A stretch of DNA of 56,158 nt, from positions 1,042,911-1,099,068 of the forward strand of contig NMRA01000036.1 in the NCBI GenBank assembly GCA_002633005.1. The letters are read 5' to 3'. A program made the translations under genes and the position numbers. Shown in pieces: positions 34,416-46,486 of the stretch (position 1 is its first letter; each line of letters starts with the position of its first letter). The DNA is from Phoronis australis (lineage: Eukaryota > Phoronida > Phoronidae). The notes beneath the pieces are model-generated. The model worked only from the letters and a program-made list of their open reading frames with translations, ran no database searches and had not been told where the DNA came from.

Positions 34416-34828
34416 AGTCGGCAATTGGTTACTAGTTTAAATTATTACTGACTTGCAGTGTTTATAGAGAACTCCGGGTAGTTTGCACTCAGCCGTTTGT
34501 GCAGAACGGTAACGCAACAATAACGAAAATACCGTAAGCTACGATCTCCCGAAGGGTCTGAAATCTAGCCACGCAGTTTTAAGTTTCCCGTCCGTAGGAG
34601 AGTTAGCTCAACGCAAAACCGGTCTGCCGCATGTGGACACGTTAGCTCAACGTTTATTTACTTAAAGCCGACCTTGAGAGAGTAACAGTAGTTTTTAAAG
34701 ATCTCCGAACTTTGCATTCCTACAGAACGGTAATGCAACAAATCTCTCTTGCAGCTTAAATCAGATCACGCACATCTCCCGTTTGTCGCCTGCACAGAAA
34801 TTAAGAACGTATTAAGAAGCCAACATTT

Positions 34829-35192
34829 NNNNNNNNNNNNNNNNNNNNNNNNNNNNNNNNNNNNNNNNNNNNNNNNNNNNNNNNNNNNNNNNNNNNNNNN
34901 NNNNNNNNNNNNNNNNNNNNNNNNNNNNNNNNNNNNNNNNNNNNNNNNNNNNNNNNNNNNNNNNNNNNNNNNNNNNNNNNNNNNNNNNNNNNNNNNNNNN
35001 NNNNNNNNNNNNNNNNNNNNNNNNNNNNNNNNNNNNNNNNNNNNNNNNNNNNNNNNNNNNNNNNNNNNNNNNNNNNNNNNNNNNNNNNNNNNNNNNNNNN
35101 NNNNNNNNNNNNNNNNNNNNNNNNNNNNNNNNNNNNNNNNNNNNNNNNNNNNNNNNNNNNNNNNNNNNNNNNNNNNNNNNNNNNNNNNNNNN
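34829..35192. other. Sequence gap (364 N)
   Basis: Run of N in the TSC2 intron where one exon (phase 2 to phase 0, roughly 80 bases) is missing from the gene. Confidence 1.
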
Positions 35193-35725
35193 TTTTCAGA
35201 AGAAAAATGCACCTAATGACCCCATGTTTGCACTAAATGACCTGAAACTTTGGATTCCGATTTGATTTACCTGTGGCAATCAGACCTGTCAATTTGAAGT
35301 GTCTAGCTCAAAATTTTAGTTAGCACCTAATGACCTTTGACCTATTTCACCTGATTGGATGACCCGATTACTTAGAAAAGTAATTTTTTAAATTGTCATG
35401 TTGACTTATACCTGTGCACCGAATTTGAAAAAGATAGCTTTAAAACTGAAGGAGGAGTAGCATTTTGAAAATTATATGACCTTTGCACCAAACGACCTCT
35501 TCCGGTGCAAAATGGAATATGATTAAATAACTAATCAAAATTTATATACTGTCAAAAGTCATATGCTGAATTGAAAGACCGTACCTGCACTCAATTTGGA
35601 TCTATTAAGCCTCAAAGTTGGTCGGAAGAAGAATAAGAATAAGAATAAGAATAACAAGAATAAAATTGAAGAAAACCCAGGAACAACAGTACTCTGCGCT
35701 TACACGCGCAGAGTAATAAGAACAT
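35193..35725 (+). repeat. Dispersed repeat ending in (AAGAAT)n and a terminal hairpin
   Basis: Repeated CACCTAATGACC-type phrases run into TTGGTCGGAAGAAG, a short AAGAAT microsatellite (about 35626-35660) and the perfect hairpin ACTCTGCGC-TTACAC-GCGCAGAGT at 35691-35714. A terminal hairpin after a microsatellite is a layout I recall from dispersed repeats of marine invertebrates. The left end is lost in the N gap. Confidence 0.5.
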
Positions 35726-36002
35726 TTGTCAGTGCCACAATGGTTTTAGGTGAACCTCACTGTTCACAATTTAAACATCTCAATGCCTTTATCAGCCAGG
35801 GTTCGACATAACGACCGAGTCAACATAATTCGACCTGAAATTGAACTAAATCAACTTGGCCATCGAGCAGTTTTGGACATGGGAAATGCAGTTGCCTTAC
35901 CATATTGAAATGGTGCAAACTCTCAAGATCAAAAATTGAGTGAAGCGTTTCAAATGGGGCGGTGATATGTCCCGCTTCCCTCACACTTAAACAATAACAA
36001 AC

Positions 36003-36106
36003 CTGAAGTATTTCTCCATCAGTTGGTACAGATATGCCAACCAGTTCTCCTCTGATGGGTGAATAGACTGAGCCCTGTAGGACACCAGTACCAGCACTGA
36101 TGATTC
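36003..36106 (-). CDS. TSC2: TSC2 exon [17 protein letters not shown]...MEKYF
   Basis: 104 bases: 34 codons plus two bases, so it ends in phase 2. Acceptor TGTGTGGCAG, donor [25 protein letters not shown] is a near-exact tuberin signature (SYRAQSIHP in mammals). It follows ...EKCASRRP of the previous exon. The next exon to the left in this assembly starts in phase 0, so at least one exon is missing. Confidence 0.95.
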
Positions 36107-36709
36107 CTGCCACACAAAACTAAATTTCAAACACATGGCATAAAAAATACAGTTCCTGGTTGTGAAAGGAACAGAATGGCAAAAATCAGTAGTAACAATT
36201 CAGATATCCAAAGGAATCTTTCAAGCTTTTACCATCAACTTCCAGATTATAAAGCAAGTTTGCAGACGAGAAACCGATCAAAAATGAATTATTAACTGCA
36301 TTATTTTGAAAATTAATATTGTCCTGCCAAATTATGAATACACATTAGGCTAAGAAGGATACTAAACCTGGTTTTGACATGTGAACAGATAACAACTCTC
36401 CACTACGCTTTGTAACCCTCATCAATCCTCGACTGTGTGGAGTAAAATTTGAAAACTTCTTACAAAGTATGTTTCTAGGGATGCTTATAAATTTCATGTG
36501 AGACAAGAAGATACCAGTTTGAGAACAAGAGGTAGCTACAATAGTCATAATTGACAAAAAGTGTAGGTACTTCACTTCTTTAAGCTAACATCAAGAAAAA
36601 AACTGAAACAAATGAACAGTTTCCAACATTTATAACAAAAAACACGAAAAATGTTGTTGAAATGCTCCCAGCACTGCAATGCAAACAGCATTAAGGGGTG
36701 ATTATTACC

Positions 36710-37445
36710 CGGGGAGGTTCTCTTCAACAATGGGTAGGGGTGTGCCACTGAGATGACAAAATTCAGGCCAACGCAGTAACTCAATTGGCAGACGACAAAT
36801 TATCCAGTGCACATGAAACAATACCAAATGATGAATAACACTAGTCGAGGCAATACCAAGACTAAAATACCTGCCTGAGACAACTTAATGAATACATTTA
36901 AGTGTCAACACTTCTTAACTACGGTTTATGTTGATAAACAACAAGTCGCATGAAGCGCTATTTTCATGTCTGAGGCCCAAGAGCATAGCAGCGGCACAGC
37001 AGAAGTCACCTGCCGCGTAGGGAGAAAACTGCTTGTTATCAAATCGTCAGATTGGAAGATTGGACCATCCATGCTTCAAATGCCCCATCCAACTTCGCAT
37101 CTCCCACTTCCTTGCAAAAAATTCTTGAACAGGTATGATGATGTAACACAGAGTTCCTAATTAGTTTTCAGATGGAAAAGTGTCCTGAGTCATTCTCAGC
37201 TTTTGTGGGTGGGTTCATAGCTGGTTTCTCAAGGATTTATTTTCATGACAAACTTTTGGACAAAACTATTGATCCGAAGATTTCACTCATCTTACCCACA
37301 TGAGATAATACCTGAAAGACAGATACTTACCAGAGACAATACCTCAAGCCAAATTACCTACCCGAGACAATACCAGTCCGGGACAAAATACCCACCCAAG
37401 TTGGCGGCACATCCCTACTCATCCCATCTATGGGAGAACCCCCTG
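36710..37445. repeat. Repeat with inverted ends and GAGACAATACC units
   Basis: GGAGGTTCTCTTCAACAATG plus GGTAGGGGTGTGCCACT at 36714-36750 is related to the reverse complement of 37395-37443 (GGGTTCTCCCATAGATGGGA, then GTAGGGATGTGCCGCC). Between them, 37280-37395 holds four or five degenerate units of CCNGAGACAATACC, with one further copy near 36850. It looks like an old foldback or tandem-bearing element. Confidence 0.5.
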
Positions 37446-37671
37446 GAATTATTGGTACCATGTCAAATATAAAATAAAAAGTCCACAAGGGGTGTAACAT
37501 TAGTCAAATCCATCTAAAACAAGGGAAATGAAGCTATCTCCTTGACAGAAACATAGTTACTTAGCAAATCCTGTGAACATCACAGAACTTGGTAGATAAA
37601 ACCCTAATTCATACAAGATGAAAGACGGACAACCACCAACATACAACCCATAAAGGAGGCAACTAACTTAC

Positions 37672-37815
37672 TGGTCTTCTGCTAGCACACTTTTCAATGA
37701 TGGAGAAGAACCTTGGCAAGCTTCCATTGTAGTGACCATCTTCATACAGTCTCTCAATGCACGACAGAACAGAGTGGAGGTTATTGGATAACTCGGTCTC
37801 CGCCACTGAACTATT
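37672..37815 (-). CDS. TSC2: TSC2 exon NSSVAETEL...IIEKCASRRP
   Basis: 144 bases, 48 codons, phase 0 at both ends. Acceptor TTTTTCTAAACAG, donor CCA|GTAAG. HSVLSCIESLYEDGHYNGS and FFSIIEKCASRRP match the tuberin region around EELCDQNEFHGS and ERCADQRP. Confidence 0.95.
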
Positions 37816-37954
37816 CTGTTTAGAAAAAGAAAAAAATCAATCCTATGATTCAATTCAACAAATCAACTAGAAATTTTGTATGACGCTTTCATTTTATTTC
37901 ATTTTAATTAATATGCAGATATCATATACAACAGTTGCAGTTAATCAGGTTTTA

Positions 37955-38360
37955 TAATTATAGATAGGCTCCAGAATCAGGCAACACTGGGTTTCTGGCT
38001 CAAAAAGAGGTTTCAGTAAAGCAAAAACTCGAATTACTTAACTGGAGGCCAATACCAGACAGCAGAAAACAGCACAAGCCATCATTATTCATAGTTACTT
38101 ACAAAGTTCTTCACAATATCAATAATCATTCCAATTTACTTCTCTTTAACAACTTCAGACGGACATAATTTCATGAAAATTTAAAACTATGCCTAAGTTT
38201 GCAATGCCTCATAATTTTTTCTAATTCATTTTGTAAACCTCCTCTCTTTCAGTGCATCCACCTGTGGAACGTTATTCCTTGTCGTCTAAAAATTGCACAA
38301 AGTTTTCAATCGCTTATACGTGCTGTCAAAAGATATCTGTTGTACGAACTTCATACATCC
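37955..38360 (+). mobile_element. LINE reverse-transcriptase 3' fragment (decayed)
   Basis: One plus-strand frame, with stops, reads LNWRPIPDSRKQHKPSLFIV, then VTYKVLHNINNHSN, then CIHLWNVIPCRLKIAQSFQS and LIRAVKRYLLYE. The order L-x-WxPxxxRR, YKxxH and the closing LWNxLPxxL...SF...L is the usual C-terminus of CR1/L2/jockey-like LINE ORF2. It is a short, inactive fragment antisense to TSC2 in an intron. Exact clade not determined. Confidence 0.55.
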
Positions 38361-39930
38361 ACACCAACTACTTGTTATTGTATAAAAACTACTATCAGAA
38401 GCAAAGAAACAATAATTTTCTTAATCAATTACGAGCCAGTCTATTCCTTAATTCTCAAAAATTTCAATTTAATTTTCAAGACGTATCAAATGTTTGTGAA
38501 GGTAGCTCCTTTAGTAGTGTCAATCATTTCTTCTCATTTAATAAATTAATGTCCTGTCAATTAAATGGACTGTGTCCATCTCTTCCATGCCCTCGATTCA
38601 AATATTGTTCACACCTTCATTTACCATTGTCACCTTAACTAGCAACCAACATGCTTCATTTTCACTTGATGGTTAGCATCAACTTAACTTAGATCAGAAT
38701 ATTTTTCTAATAAATATAGTATCCATTTTCAATTGTGAGCTGCTCGTTCAACACAGGCTTTCCGTGACTGATCAATAGGGATTCCAAAACATTTAGCCAA
38801 AATATGTCATTTTCAACTTAGCAAATGATGGTGTTGTCTACTATTTCTTGCCTAGTTATTTTTCAGCCATGTTGGTATATAAAATGATCTTGAATGGACC
38901 AAATGTTTACAGTATGTACCTTGTTTTATGCCATAAAACTATACAGAGGAAATGGAGTGCAGACTTCTAGCAAATCTTAGCCGTGATATTTATAGATGTG
39001 AGTTGGCACAAGATTTTACAGTTCTAGGGGAGTTGGAGTTCCTGTTGTCTTGTTTATAGTGGAGACTAATGAACTGATCGTGTACATATCCAGTCTTTAC
39101 AGGCATTTTTTGTGCAATCATAAATTAGTCTTAAGCAAGAAATTCTTTAAAGCAGAACTTGCTTTAGTCTGTGATTGCTCGGCCAAATTAGTTAGAAAAT
39201 AAACACAACATATAGCGACAATGTGAATATGAAGTAGGTTGAAAATTTCTAAATGTTTTTAAAAACAAGTTTTGTGGTGAAAATAATCCGCTGCAAATCA
39301 CTGAAGTATCCAGTAAGTATAGTGACATGGTGCGAGGGAATAACAATGCATGATGGGGCTATGTGACCCCATTATTAGTGCAAAGGTCACCTATTTGCAG
39401 ATCTTTTTGTTTTCACATTTACAAGTTGTCACTGAATACAACTGCACTTTGTTTAGCGTAGATTATGTTAAAATAGCATTGTTGTTATGCATGATCGTGC
39501 TATACAATAGCATAACTAGGAGCATGCAAATACATCTTTCAGCACAATTCTAACAAGACTAAAAATAACCTCTCAATATCATATCTTGTTCCTTACTATT
39601 AGTGTCCCCTACTACTGCCTCCTCACCATTCATCAAGAATCGGGATGAAATAAATTTTCCAAGAAAGCCAAATTTCAACGTTTTTCTCTACCAACCTCAA
39701 TCATGCATCCAATGGATTATCTTCAACCTGGATATTATTTTTTCTCACAATTCATGTGCAACAACTAAATTTTCAGAGCATCCAGTTTTTTTCAGAACTT
39801 TCAATTGTTTTTTCTTGGAACTAGATGTGAAAATCTTTATGCGATATATACAAATGGTTACAGCTGGAATATACACAAAGGATCTTGGAAAGTGAGGAAC
39901 TATGGACACAGGAATCACTTCAAGTTAGTG

Positions 39931-40030
39931 ATTTAGGATTAGGTTTAGGGGTATGTATATGGTTAGCGTTAGGGTTACGTCAAACAATAAGATCACATCT
40001 GAGTTAGATTAGGTCAAAAGTTAGGGTTCC
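39931..40030 (+). repeat. Degenerate interstitial TTAGGG-like tract
   Basis: Several TTAGG/TTAGGG words (GGATTAGGTTTAGGGG, GGTTAGCGTTAGGG, GTTAGGGTTCC) within 100 bases. They are interspersed with other sequence, so this is at most an old interstitial telomere-like patch. Confidence 0.4.
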
Positions 40031-40088
40031 TGAACCCATACTTGCTTGCAAATTGGCACGAGTTCGTAACTCAACACACGAGGCCTAC

Positions 40089-40232
40089 CTCAAGTTGTAG
40101 TACAATGCATTCGATAATATCCAAGATTTTGTCCCAGACGACAGCCTGCTGGTCCTTGCCATATTTTGTGACGAGTCGGTGAATAATAAGCATTTCCTCG
40201 TTGGACAACGCACTGGTGTTACACAGGAGGGC
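40089..40232 (-). CDS. TSC2: TSC2 exon ALLCNTSALSNEEM...ECIVLQLE
   Basis: 144 bases, 48 codons, phase 0 at both ends. Acceptor CATTTACCCAG, donor GAG|GTAGG. HRLVTKYGKDQQAVVWDKIL and DIIECIVLQLE match tuberin around RLIKKYRKELQVVAWDILL. Confidence 0.95.
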
Positions 40233-41280
40233 CTGGGTAAATGGATTTGTACAAGAGCTGTGAAATAGTACATCTATCAAAGGATAAAAATTTATCAGGC
40301 AGGTGAAATTTAAGAGCAAGTTTTCGGCAAGTTACTGTAAAAACTGATTAGCAACTTTTCTTCTTGGCTCATATCAACTAAGCTGATTGTCAGCACATGC
40401 AGGCCTTTTCACCTTAAATTAAATGTTTTTTAACAATTTTTCACACACTCATTCTTTAGACATTCAACTTACGTAATTGAAATGGTGGAAGTTACGTTAC
40501 CACATCAGGAGGCTCACATAAGGCGCGGTAACATTAAAGAATGACTGTGGTGAAACCTCACCAATTTTGAAGAAAATGTATGCAGTCAACATTGATTTTT
40601 TATTTTGCCAAGGCTTCTAACATTGTAATGAATGAACACAACTAGTTAAAATATTGTCTGATGGTAGCTATTGTAAAGAACTCAAGTGATAAAGCATTAT
40701 TAGTAGCCGCCATATTGTGCCCGAAATTGTACAGACTTTACCGTAATTTCACATACAAAACCCAGATGACATAGCCAGCTCTATCAAAACACAGGTTTAA
40801 TACACTGCACCTAAGGTTCTGGACTTTGTTGATAAAAGTTTCAGAAACACCCACCTCAAAGGTCCTGTTGGGGTAGTAAACAGACGAGCATTTTCCAACA
40901 TGGAATCATAAAATTCGAGAACGGACTAAAATTCAGGAAGATACGGTTGAACAGTAAAATATCGAAAATGTGCACAATGGCAATAGGTGAGCATACTTTT
41001 TCAAAGTGTGGTCGAAATCCAACAAGAAATGTAGAAGCAATAGCGTGCAGAAGATTACTTCTGTACGTGGATGCATGAAAACTAAGATCCTAGTCATGAC
41101 ATTACACACCCCATTCCAACACAACAGTAGTTTGAGAATGGCTATCGACAAGAACAGACAAAAAACGTTTACGGGTATGTTGAATTTTTGTCTGCGGGAC
41201 AAAATTCATTCTGTCAGACAGTGCACCTGCCAGATGGATGAAATTATTTTTGCATCTTTACTTCTTGCTAAAAAGATTAC

Positions 41281-41407
41281 CTCTTTAAATGCTGGTAAGA
41301 CTGACGCAGTTGTATGCTTAAGTGATGGGACTCTTTTAGATCCCCACAAAGCCATGCCAATAAAGAAGACTCCACCTCTTAGTAAGGCTGGATCTGATTG
41401 GTTCTGA
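41281..41407 (-). CDS. TSC2: TSC2 exon QNQSDPALLRGGVFFIG...LPAFKE
   Basis: 127 bases. It takes two bases from the previous exon and ends in phase 0. Acceptor TTCATTTACAG, donor GAG|GTAAT. LLRGGVFFIGMALWGSKRV is one of the most conserved tuberin segments. Confidence 0.97.
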
Positions 41408-42222
41408 CTGTAAATGAACATGAAAAGGTTAATTATACTGAGGCATGTGAGACAACAACAGAATACGATGGCTTAATTGAGATTTATTATTAAGACTATG
41501 AAATGCACTGATATATTAACTGGTAATAAAAAGATAGAACACGCACCTTTATTTTTTATAATTTAATACAAATCACCAGTGTTCACTTAAACAACACCTG
41601 GTAACGTGGTATACAGATTAGACTTGAGGGACTCACACACCTGCGGAAATGGATATAGACAGTGCGTTCTAATAACAAAAATTCAAAATCTCCAGTATAC
41701 TGTGGAGAATCAACTCTTGAGTTTTGAGTGGTAGTCTCCTCAACTCTAGTAAGCTCAACAAAATTTGGCACAAAACGTAATGGGCTCAAGAAGGTCATGG
41801 GTCACATGAGTCACTCTGTAACTAATTTTTATTTCAATTTCCACTTATCGCTTTCATTTTCCACTCCCGTTGCCAATTGAAATATGTCTGTATTTGATCT
41901 TTGGGCTTCACCCTCAACTGACGAAGAGCTTTAAAAGTTTGAACGCTACAGACTTTTGTCTTTCTTTAATTTTAGAGAGTGAAGGTGTCGAGTATTAAAC
42001 TTGTTGTCAATTTGCCATCTAGAGCCTCAAAAAATTATATTTTCATGCAATAGTGACGTTAATTACTATTTCCTCAGTAAATAATGCATACAGATGAACA
42101 ACAGTGCTGTAGACCAAACTGGGGAGCCTACTCCATATTCCTTTTAAAATCCAAGGAGCCATTTTCAAGAACTCACGGCAAGTTCCTAAGTTCAAATTAA
42201 GTCGAATTGCCAAAGTCAAGAA

Positions 42223-42705
42223 CAAGAGCAACGCGGAGCGTTGAAATGCACCCACGAATGCATTGCAAATGGTGTGCTTTTAGGGTTATTTATTTGTATC
42301 ATAAAAATGACCACTAGATGCCGCAAAAACATACAATCTATCCAAAAACAGGAACATGCCATATTTCATAAAAATTTGTCAAGGAACTTCAGAGAAACAA
42401 AGGAAAACAGAATAAAATGAAATTGCCACTAGTGGGCACAGTGTCCGTTGGATCCGCCTGAAAGTCGTCGTCTGTTGTTATCTTCATGTAAATACACTTA
42501 CTAAATTTAGTAAAGATCCTGCAGTGGCTTTAAGAGGTTACTGTGGGTGCAAAACAAAACTACCACTAGGCTGCGCCACAGTAGTCAGTCACCATCATCA
42601 AAGGTCGTCTTCACATTGAGAACATATATGCTAATTTTGGTTGATACAGGGGTGGACACCAAAAACAAGATTTGAAAACAGCAAAAATGGCCACATAGGT
42701 GGTCG
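42223..42705 (+). repeat. Dispersed repeat R1, partial
   Basis: Starts AGAACAAGAGCAACGCGGAG and holds CCACTAGTGGGCAC (one mismatch to the CTCF core) near 42431. It is broken off after the second subunit (GGCCACATAGGTGG). Confidence 0.85.
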
Positions 42706-42883
42706 AAAGTTTCAGCAGACTATCTCTTTTATCATAAATTGTCTGATGACCTTACAGTTATTTTCCCATGCAATGTTTAACTGATCATAGCAAAGTAATG
42801 TAAGTGGCCTAGCAAAAGGCCCCCTTTCTCGTTTAGAACAGCGTTCAGTTCTACTGACTGACACAATCTGTGGCAGTCAGAGT

Positions 42884-43171
42884 TTGCACGATGTAAGTAA
42901 TGCGCATATGAAAAATACAAGCCATTTTCTCGCCTACTTAACTCTCTTTACAACAGTATTGTATGCAGGACCAGAAGACCAATATTTGACGTTAAAAAGT
43001 CTTGAAGGTAATCGTGGATTTGCCATAATTATAGCTCCAGACTATATTAGGCTCAAACAGCTGACTATTTATATGGGAAAGGAACAACATGAGACCACTT
43101 TTATAACCATGGTGAGTGGTCTAAATTTAAGTCGCATCTTTTGGGCAGAAGGCAGGTTCATGGCAGCTTGA
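42884..43171 (+). other. 95-codon open frame, unrecognised
   Basis: ATG at 42884. A moderately hydrophobic start (FLAYLTLFTTVLYAGPEDQY) could pass for a signal anchor. It lies in a TSC2 intron on the opposite strand, between two R1 copies, with no splice partner or repeat relationship seen. Probably chance or repeat-derived; listed so the stretch is not empty. Confidence 0.15.
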
Positions 43172-43215
43172 ATACAACAAAACAACATCTCATAATTAAA
43201 TTCACCTCTTCAAAA

Positions 43216-44385
43216 GCAGCGCCGAGCACTGAAATGCACCCATGACTTAAACGCAAACGGTGTGCTCCTAATGGTGTTTTTAGTACTATAAAAATGGCCA
43301 TTAGATGGCGTCCAAAATTGGGAAAGCATTGCGTGTCTCGACTGTCATACTGACCTTGAAACCCCTAACACCTGGCAGGGTCTTGCCCAGCTTTTTATAG
43401 GCTACGGAATAAGCTACTGGATGGCAATGTTACATGCCTACAACATACAGATCATTTCTACAAATGGAAGTCTGTCATTTTTTTAAAGAAGACAGGCAGA
43501 CTTGAATTTTTTTTTCACCAAGAACCTGTTGAACGATAACAGGATACTCGAGTTATAGCTCAGGTGTTTTGTGTAATGGGCCCAACCATGAGGCCTGCAC
43601 ATGTCTGATGTATCGCAAAAGACATCAGACCACCTGCACCCTTTTTTAATCAAGAGCTTTAGCTACAGTGGAAAAAATGCAAAATCACCACTACCGGACA
43701 CCACAGGTGATCGTCCAAAATCAATGTCAGTCAAGGTTTTCTCATTAGGAACATAACTGCTATGATTCCTAATAACTCTTGGAGCAGTTTGGCAGATAGA
43801 CCCAGATGCTAAAAATGAATTCAAAATCATAAAAAGGCCACTAGGTGGTGGAAAATACACTGAATTTGTCCAATAATGGAAGGGCATAGTTATCGTCTTA
43901 ATAGAAACCCAATTTGCCAAATTTCCAAAAAAAAACATCGCCGAACTCCAAAGATACAGAAGCAAAGTTAACTTAAACAACCAAAACTGCCGCTGGGGGG
44001 CACACCTGTAGCCAAACTGGTCAGAAATTTGTTGTCATCTGTTATCATCTCCATGGGAGTATATCAGCCACATTTCATAGAGATCCTCCAAGTAGTTAAG
44101 GAGTTAAATAATGTGGACCCTAACCCGGATCCTTTAGGCTGTTTGGCGGATAGGAATTGCCAGCAGATGGCACAAAAATACATGAAATCTGTCGTAAAAA
44201 AACTAAAATTGCTACTAGGGAGCATACCAGTAGTCTAATTGGTGCAAAACTTGTCGTCGTCTGTCGTCAGCTTTACAGGAACATATCTGACAAACCTCAT
44301 TATGATCCTGCAAGACGTTTAGGAGATACAGCCGTTGAGGCTGGCCACCAACATGCACCCACATATATATGTGTGGGTGTATACA
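43216..44385 (+). repeat. Dispersed repeat R1, near full length
   Basis: From AGCAGCGCCGAGCACTGAAA to the tail palindrome CACCCACATATATATGTGTGGGTG (44356-44379). It contains the exact CTCF-core match CCAGCAGATGGCAC at 44160-44173 and weaker ones at about 43846 and 43990. Confidence 0.85.
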
Positions 44386-44494
44386 ACAATCAGAAGTTGG
44401 AATTCATAATGTGAGAATAATGATGAAAATGTTTTGACAACCATACTTGAAATGAATGTACTATGTCATTTCAATACAGGAACACAATGTGTAC

Positions 44495-44700
44495 TTTTTT
44501 TTTTTTTTTTATTTTCCCAGTTCAACATAAGTAAGGACAAAGGTCTGGGATTCCCTTGCCTTACTTTACAATTCAATGAAAATAAAGTTTACTAAGTTAA
44601 AAATATACGTGAACCGGATTTTGAAATAGATTTAACAAAAGAAAACAAAAACATACAAGACAATATAGTAGTATATGGCTCTGAAAAAAAGGAGGGGGGA
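44495..44700 (-). repeat. Retroposon-like 3' tail with poly(A) (seen as poly-T)
   Basis: Sixteen T at 44495-44510 followed by ATTTTCCCAGTTCAACATAA. On the minus strand this reads ...TTGAACTGGGAAAATAAAA(A)n, like the polyadenylated 3' end of a LINE or SINE copy. No coding part is recognisable upstream of it. Confidence 0.5.
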
Positions 44701-44726
44701 GAGTATTTAACACAATGTGTACTTAC

Positions 44727-44800
44727 TTGTTCTGTAGAATAGTAAGTATTGTGTAAACAGCAGAATGTCCCAGGTGAGTACCAAGTAGCATACGCATCAG
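44727..44800 (-). CDS. TSC2: TSC2 exon LMRMLLGTHLGHSAVYTILTILQN
   Basis: 74 bases, 24 codons plus two. Acceptor TTTCCAG, donor AACAA|GTAAGT. LMRMLLGTHLGHSAVY is nearly identical to the mammalian tuberin segment. Confidence 0.97.
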
Positions 44801-45289
44801 CTGGAAAGAAGACACAGGGATACGCAAAATAAGATTTAATCTTTGGTTAGTATTGCATATAATTTGGCAATCGTTGGGAGTCAGAAAGTTTGCTTCACCC
44901 AGGAGATATTTTACGCAATTAAATAATAGTCTATGTACCAACTAGTGCTACCATCTAGTGTTCGAACTCGGAACCAGTCATCTATCTTTCTGTGCATAAA
45001 ATGACTTGTCATATTATAGAATATGATTCACATATAACAAACACATTACAATCAACCACTCACCAATACAGAGGTTGAAGTTCATTAACTTTCCTACTTA
45101 GTGAATCAATTATTATTGTCGCACAAATGAATGCATTCAGGTTATGCGGAACTCAACCTACTGACAAGTAACAATTTAATAATTAAAGTTTTCTGAAATT
45201 GCGCCACCTTATGTTCTACAAATCCAGGTAATTCAATTGGAACTAGGAAATGCAGTCCTAAAAAACTCGACAAAAATAAAAAAAAAATA

Positions 45290-45480
45290 AAAATGCTACG
45301 GAACACAGAATATGTCGAATCCATCCCAGAATGAAACGGTGCCATAGAAACGTGCTTGCCAAATTTCAAGAACAATCGTTGAGGAACTCCGAAGACAGAG
45401 AGGCAAACGCAAAAACTAAAATTGTCACTAGAGCACAGGGCAGTAATCGGATCAGTCCGAAACTTGTCATGTGTACTCTG
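45290..45480 (+). repeat. Dispersed repeat R1 fragment beside a TSC2 exon
   Basis: Internal R1 blocks only (GAATCCATCC, CCAAATTTCAAGAACAATCG, AACTAAAATTGTCACTAGAG), ending about 100 bases from the exon at 45583. Confidence 0.75.
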
Positions 45481-45582
45481 TTTCATAGGATTATCTTCAC
45501 CAGTGCTTGCTCACAATACTACCAATAACTTTCTGATTACATGTAACCAGAGGTCATGTTACAAGGGAGAATGCAAAAGTAC

Positions 45583-45763
45583 CTTCCAAGTAGCGTGGGT
45601 GAACTTTTCCACATTGACAATCCTACAGAGAGCGCTGACCACATCATGCAGAGAGCACGCCGGTAGACACGAATAGGAAACGATAGTCTCCAGAGTCTTC
45701 AGACAAGACTGGATGTCACCCTCATTTTCAGGCCAGACCGGTTTACACAGGGTGCATATGTTG
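45583..45763 (-). CDS. TSC2: TSC2 exon NICTLCKPVW...FTHATWK
   Basis: 181 bases. One base completes a codon split with the previous exon, then 60 codons, ending in phase 0. Acceptor TTCATTAAAG (weak pyrimidine tract), donor AAG|GTACT. SYSCLPACSLHDVVSALCRI and VNVEKFTHATWK match YNCLPAESLP..LCRTINVKEL in tuberin. Confidence 0.95.
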
Positions 45764-46353
45764 CTTTAATGAAGTGGACAACCATGTATTAACATTGAGG
45801 GAAACAATTTCTTTACCTCAAATTTTACATACCATAAAATTGAGTTAATCTTTAAAGCCACAACCTTTAAATTCATTGTTTCAGTTCATGTCTTGCTTGG
45901 TTCTAGAATATTCTAACTAGATCATATTACCTTGTTATACCATAAAAATATCTGTTGGTAATCATTTCTTTTACATTTTTATTGTTACAATTGTAATTGT
46001 TTATCTCCCTGCATATAATGTTATCAATTTGCAGGCAGTAATTGTATCACTTTTTGTTCAATTTCTTAAGATCAAATAAACAATTATTAAATAATCCTTG
46101 AATCCAGAGAATTTTATAAGTGGCAAAATTTACTTAATAAGCAAGGCTGATATCATTTTTATGCAACTGTAAAAAGGTACTAGCTGGAGCAAAAAGCTCC
46201 GATTTCTAGTTAATAACTGGTAGAAATCCACCTAAGGGACGTGCGTTTTGTGAACTTTCTGACCATCTGCACTATTGTCATACAAAGACCTTAAATTTGA
46301 ACATTAGAGCTGGTTAAGCAAATTAAAATTTTGATCCTCTTAAGTATACTTAC

Positions 46354-46486
46354 TTCACAAGCCCAGCCACAACTACTGTGTCCAAGTAAGCAGCGTTTCT
46401 CTTGAAAACATTCATTAGCACATCAAGGAAATCAGTGACTTTACCACAAGAGGTGATTTGTGGCATCCATTCAAGTAGAAATTTAC
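46354..46486 (-). CDS. TSC2: TSC2 exon KFLLEWMPQITS...VVVAGLV
   Basis: 133 bases, entered in phase 1 and left in phase 2. Acceptor TTTTTTCAG, donor GTGAA|GTAAGT. FLLEWMP...DFLDVLMNVFKRNAAYLD matches the tuberin stretch FVLQWMD...FLLVLVNLVKFNSCYLD. Confidence 0.95.

Noticed and set aside
34749-35216. 150-codon frames on both strands
   Set aside because: They consist mostly of N.
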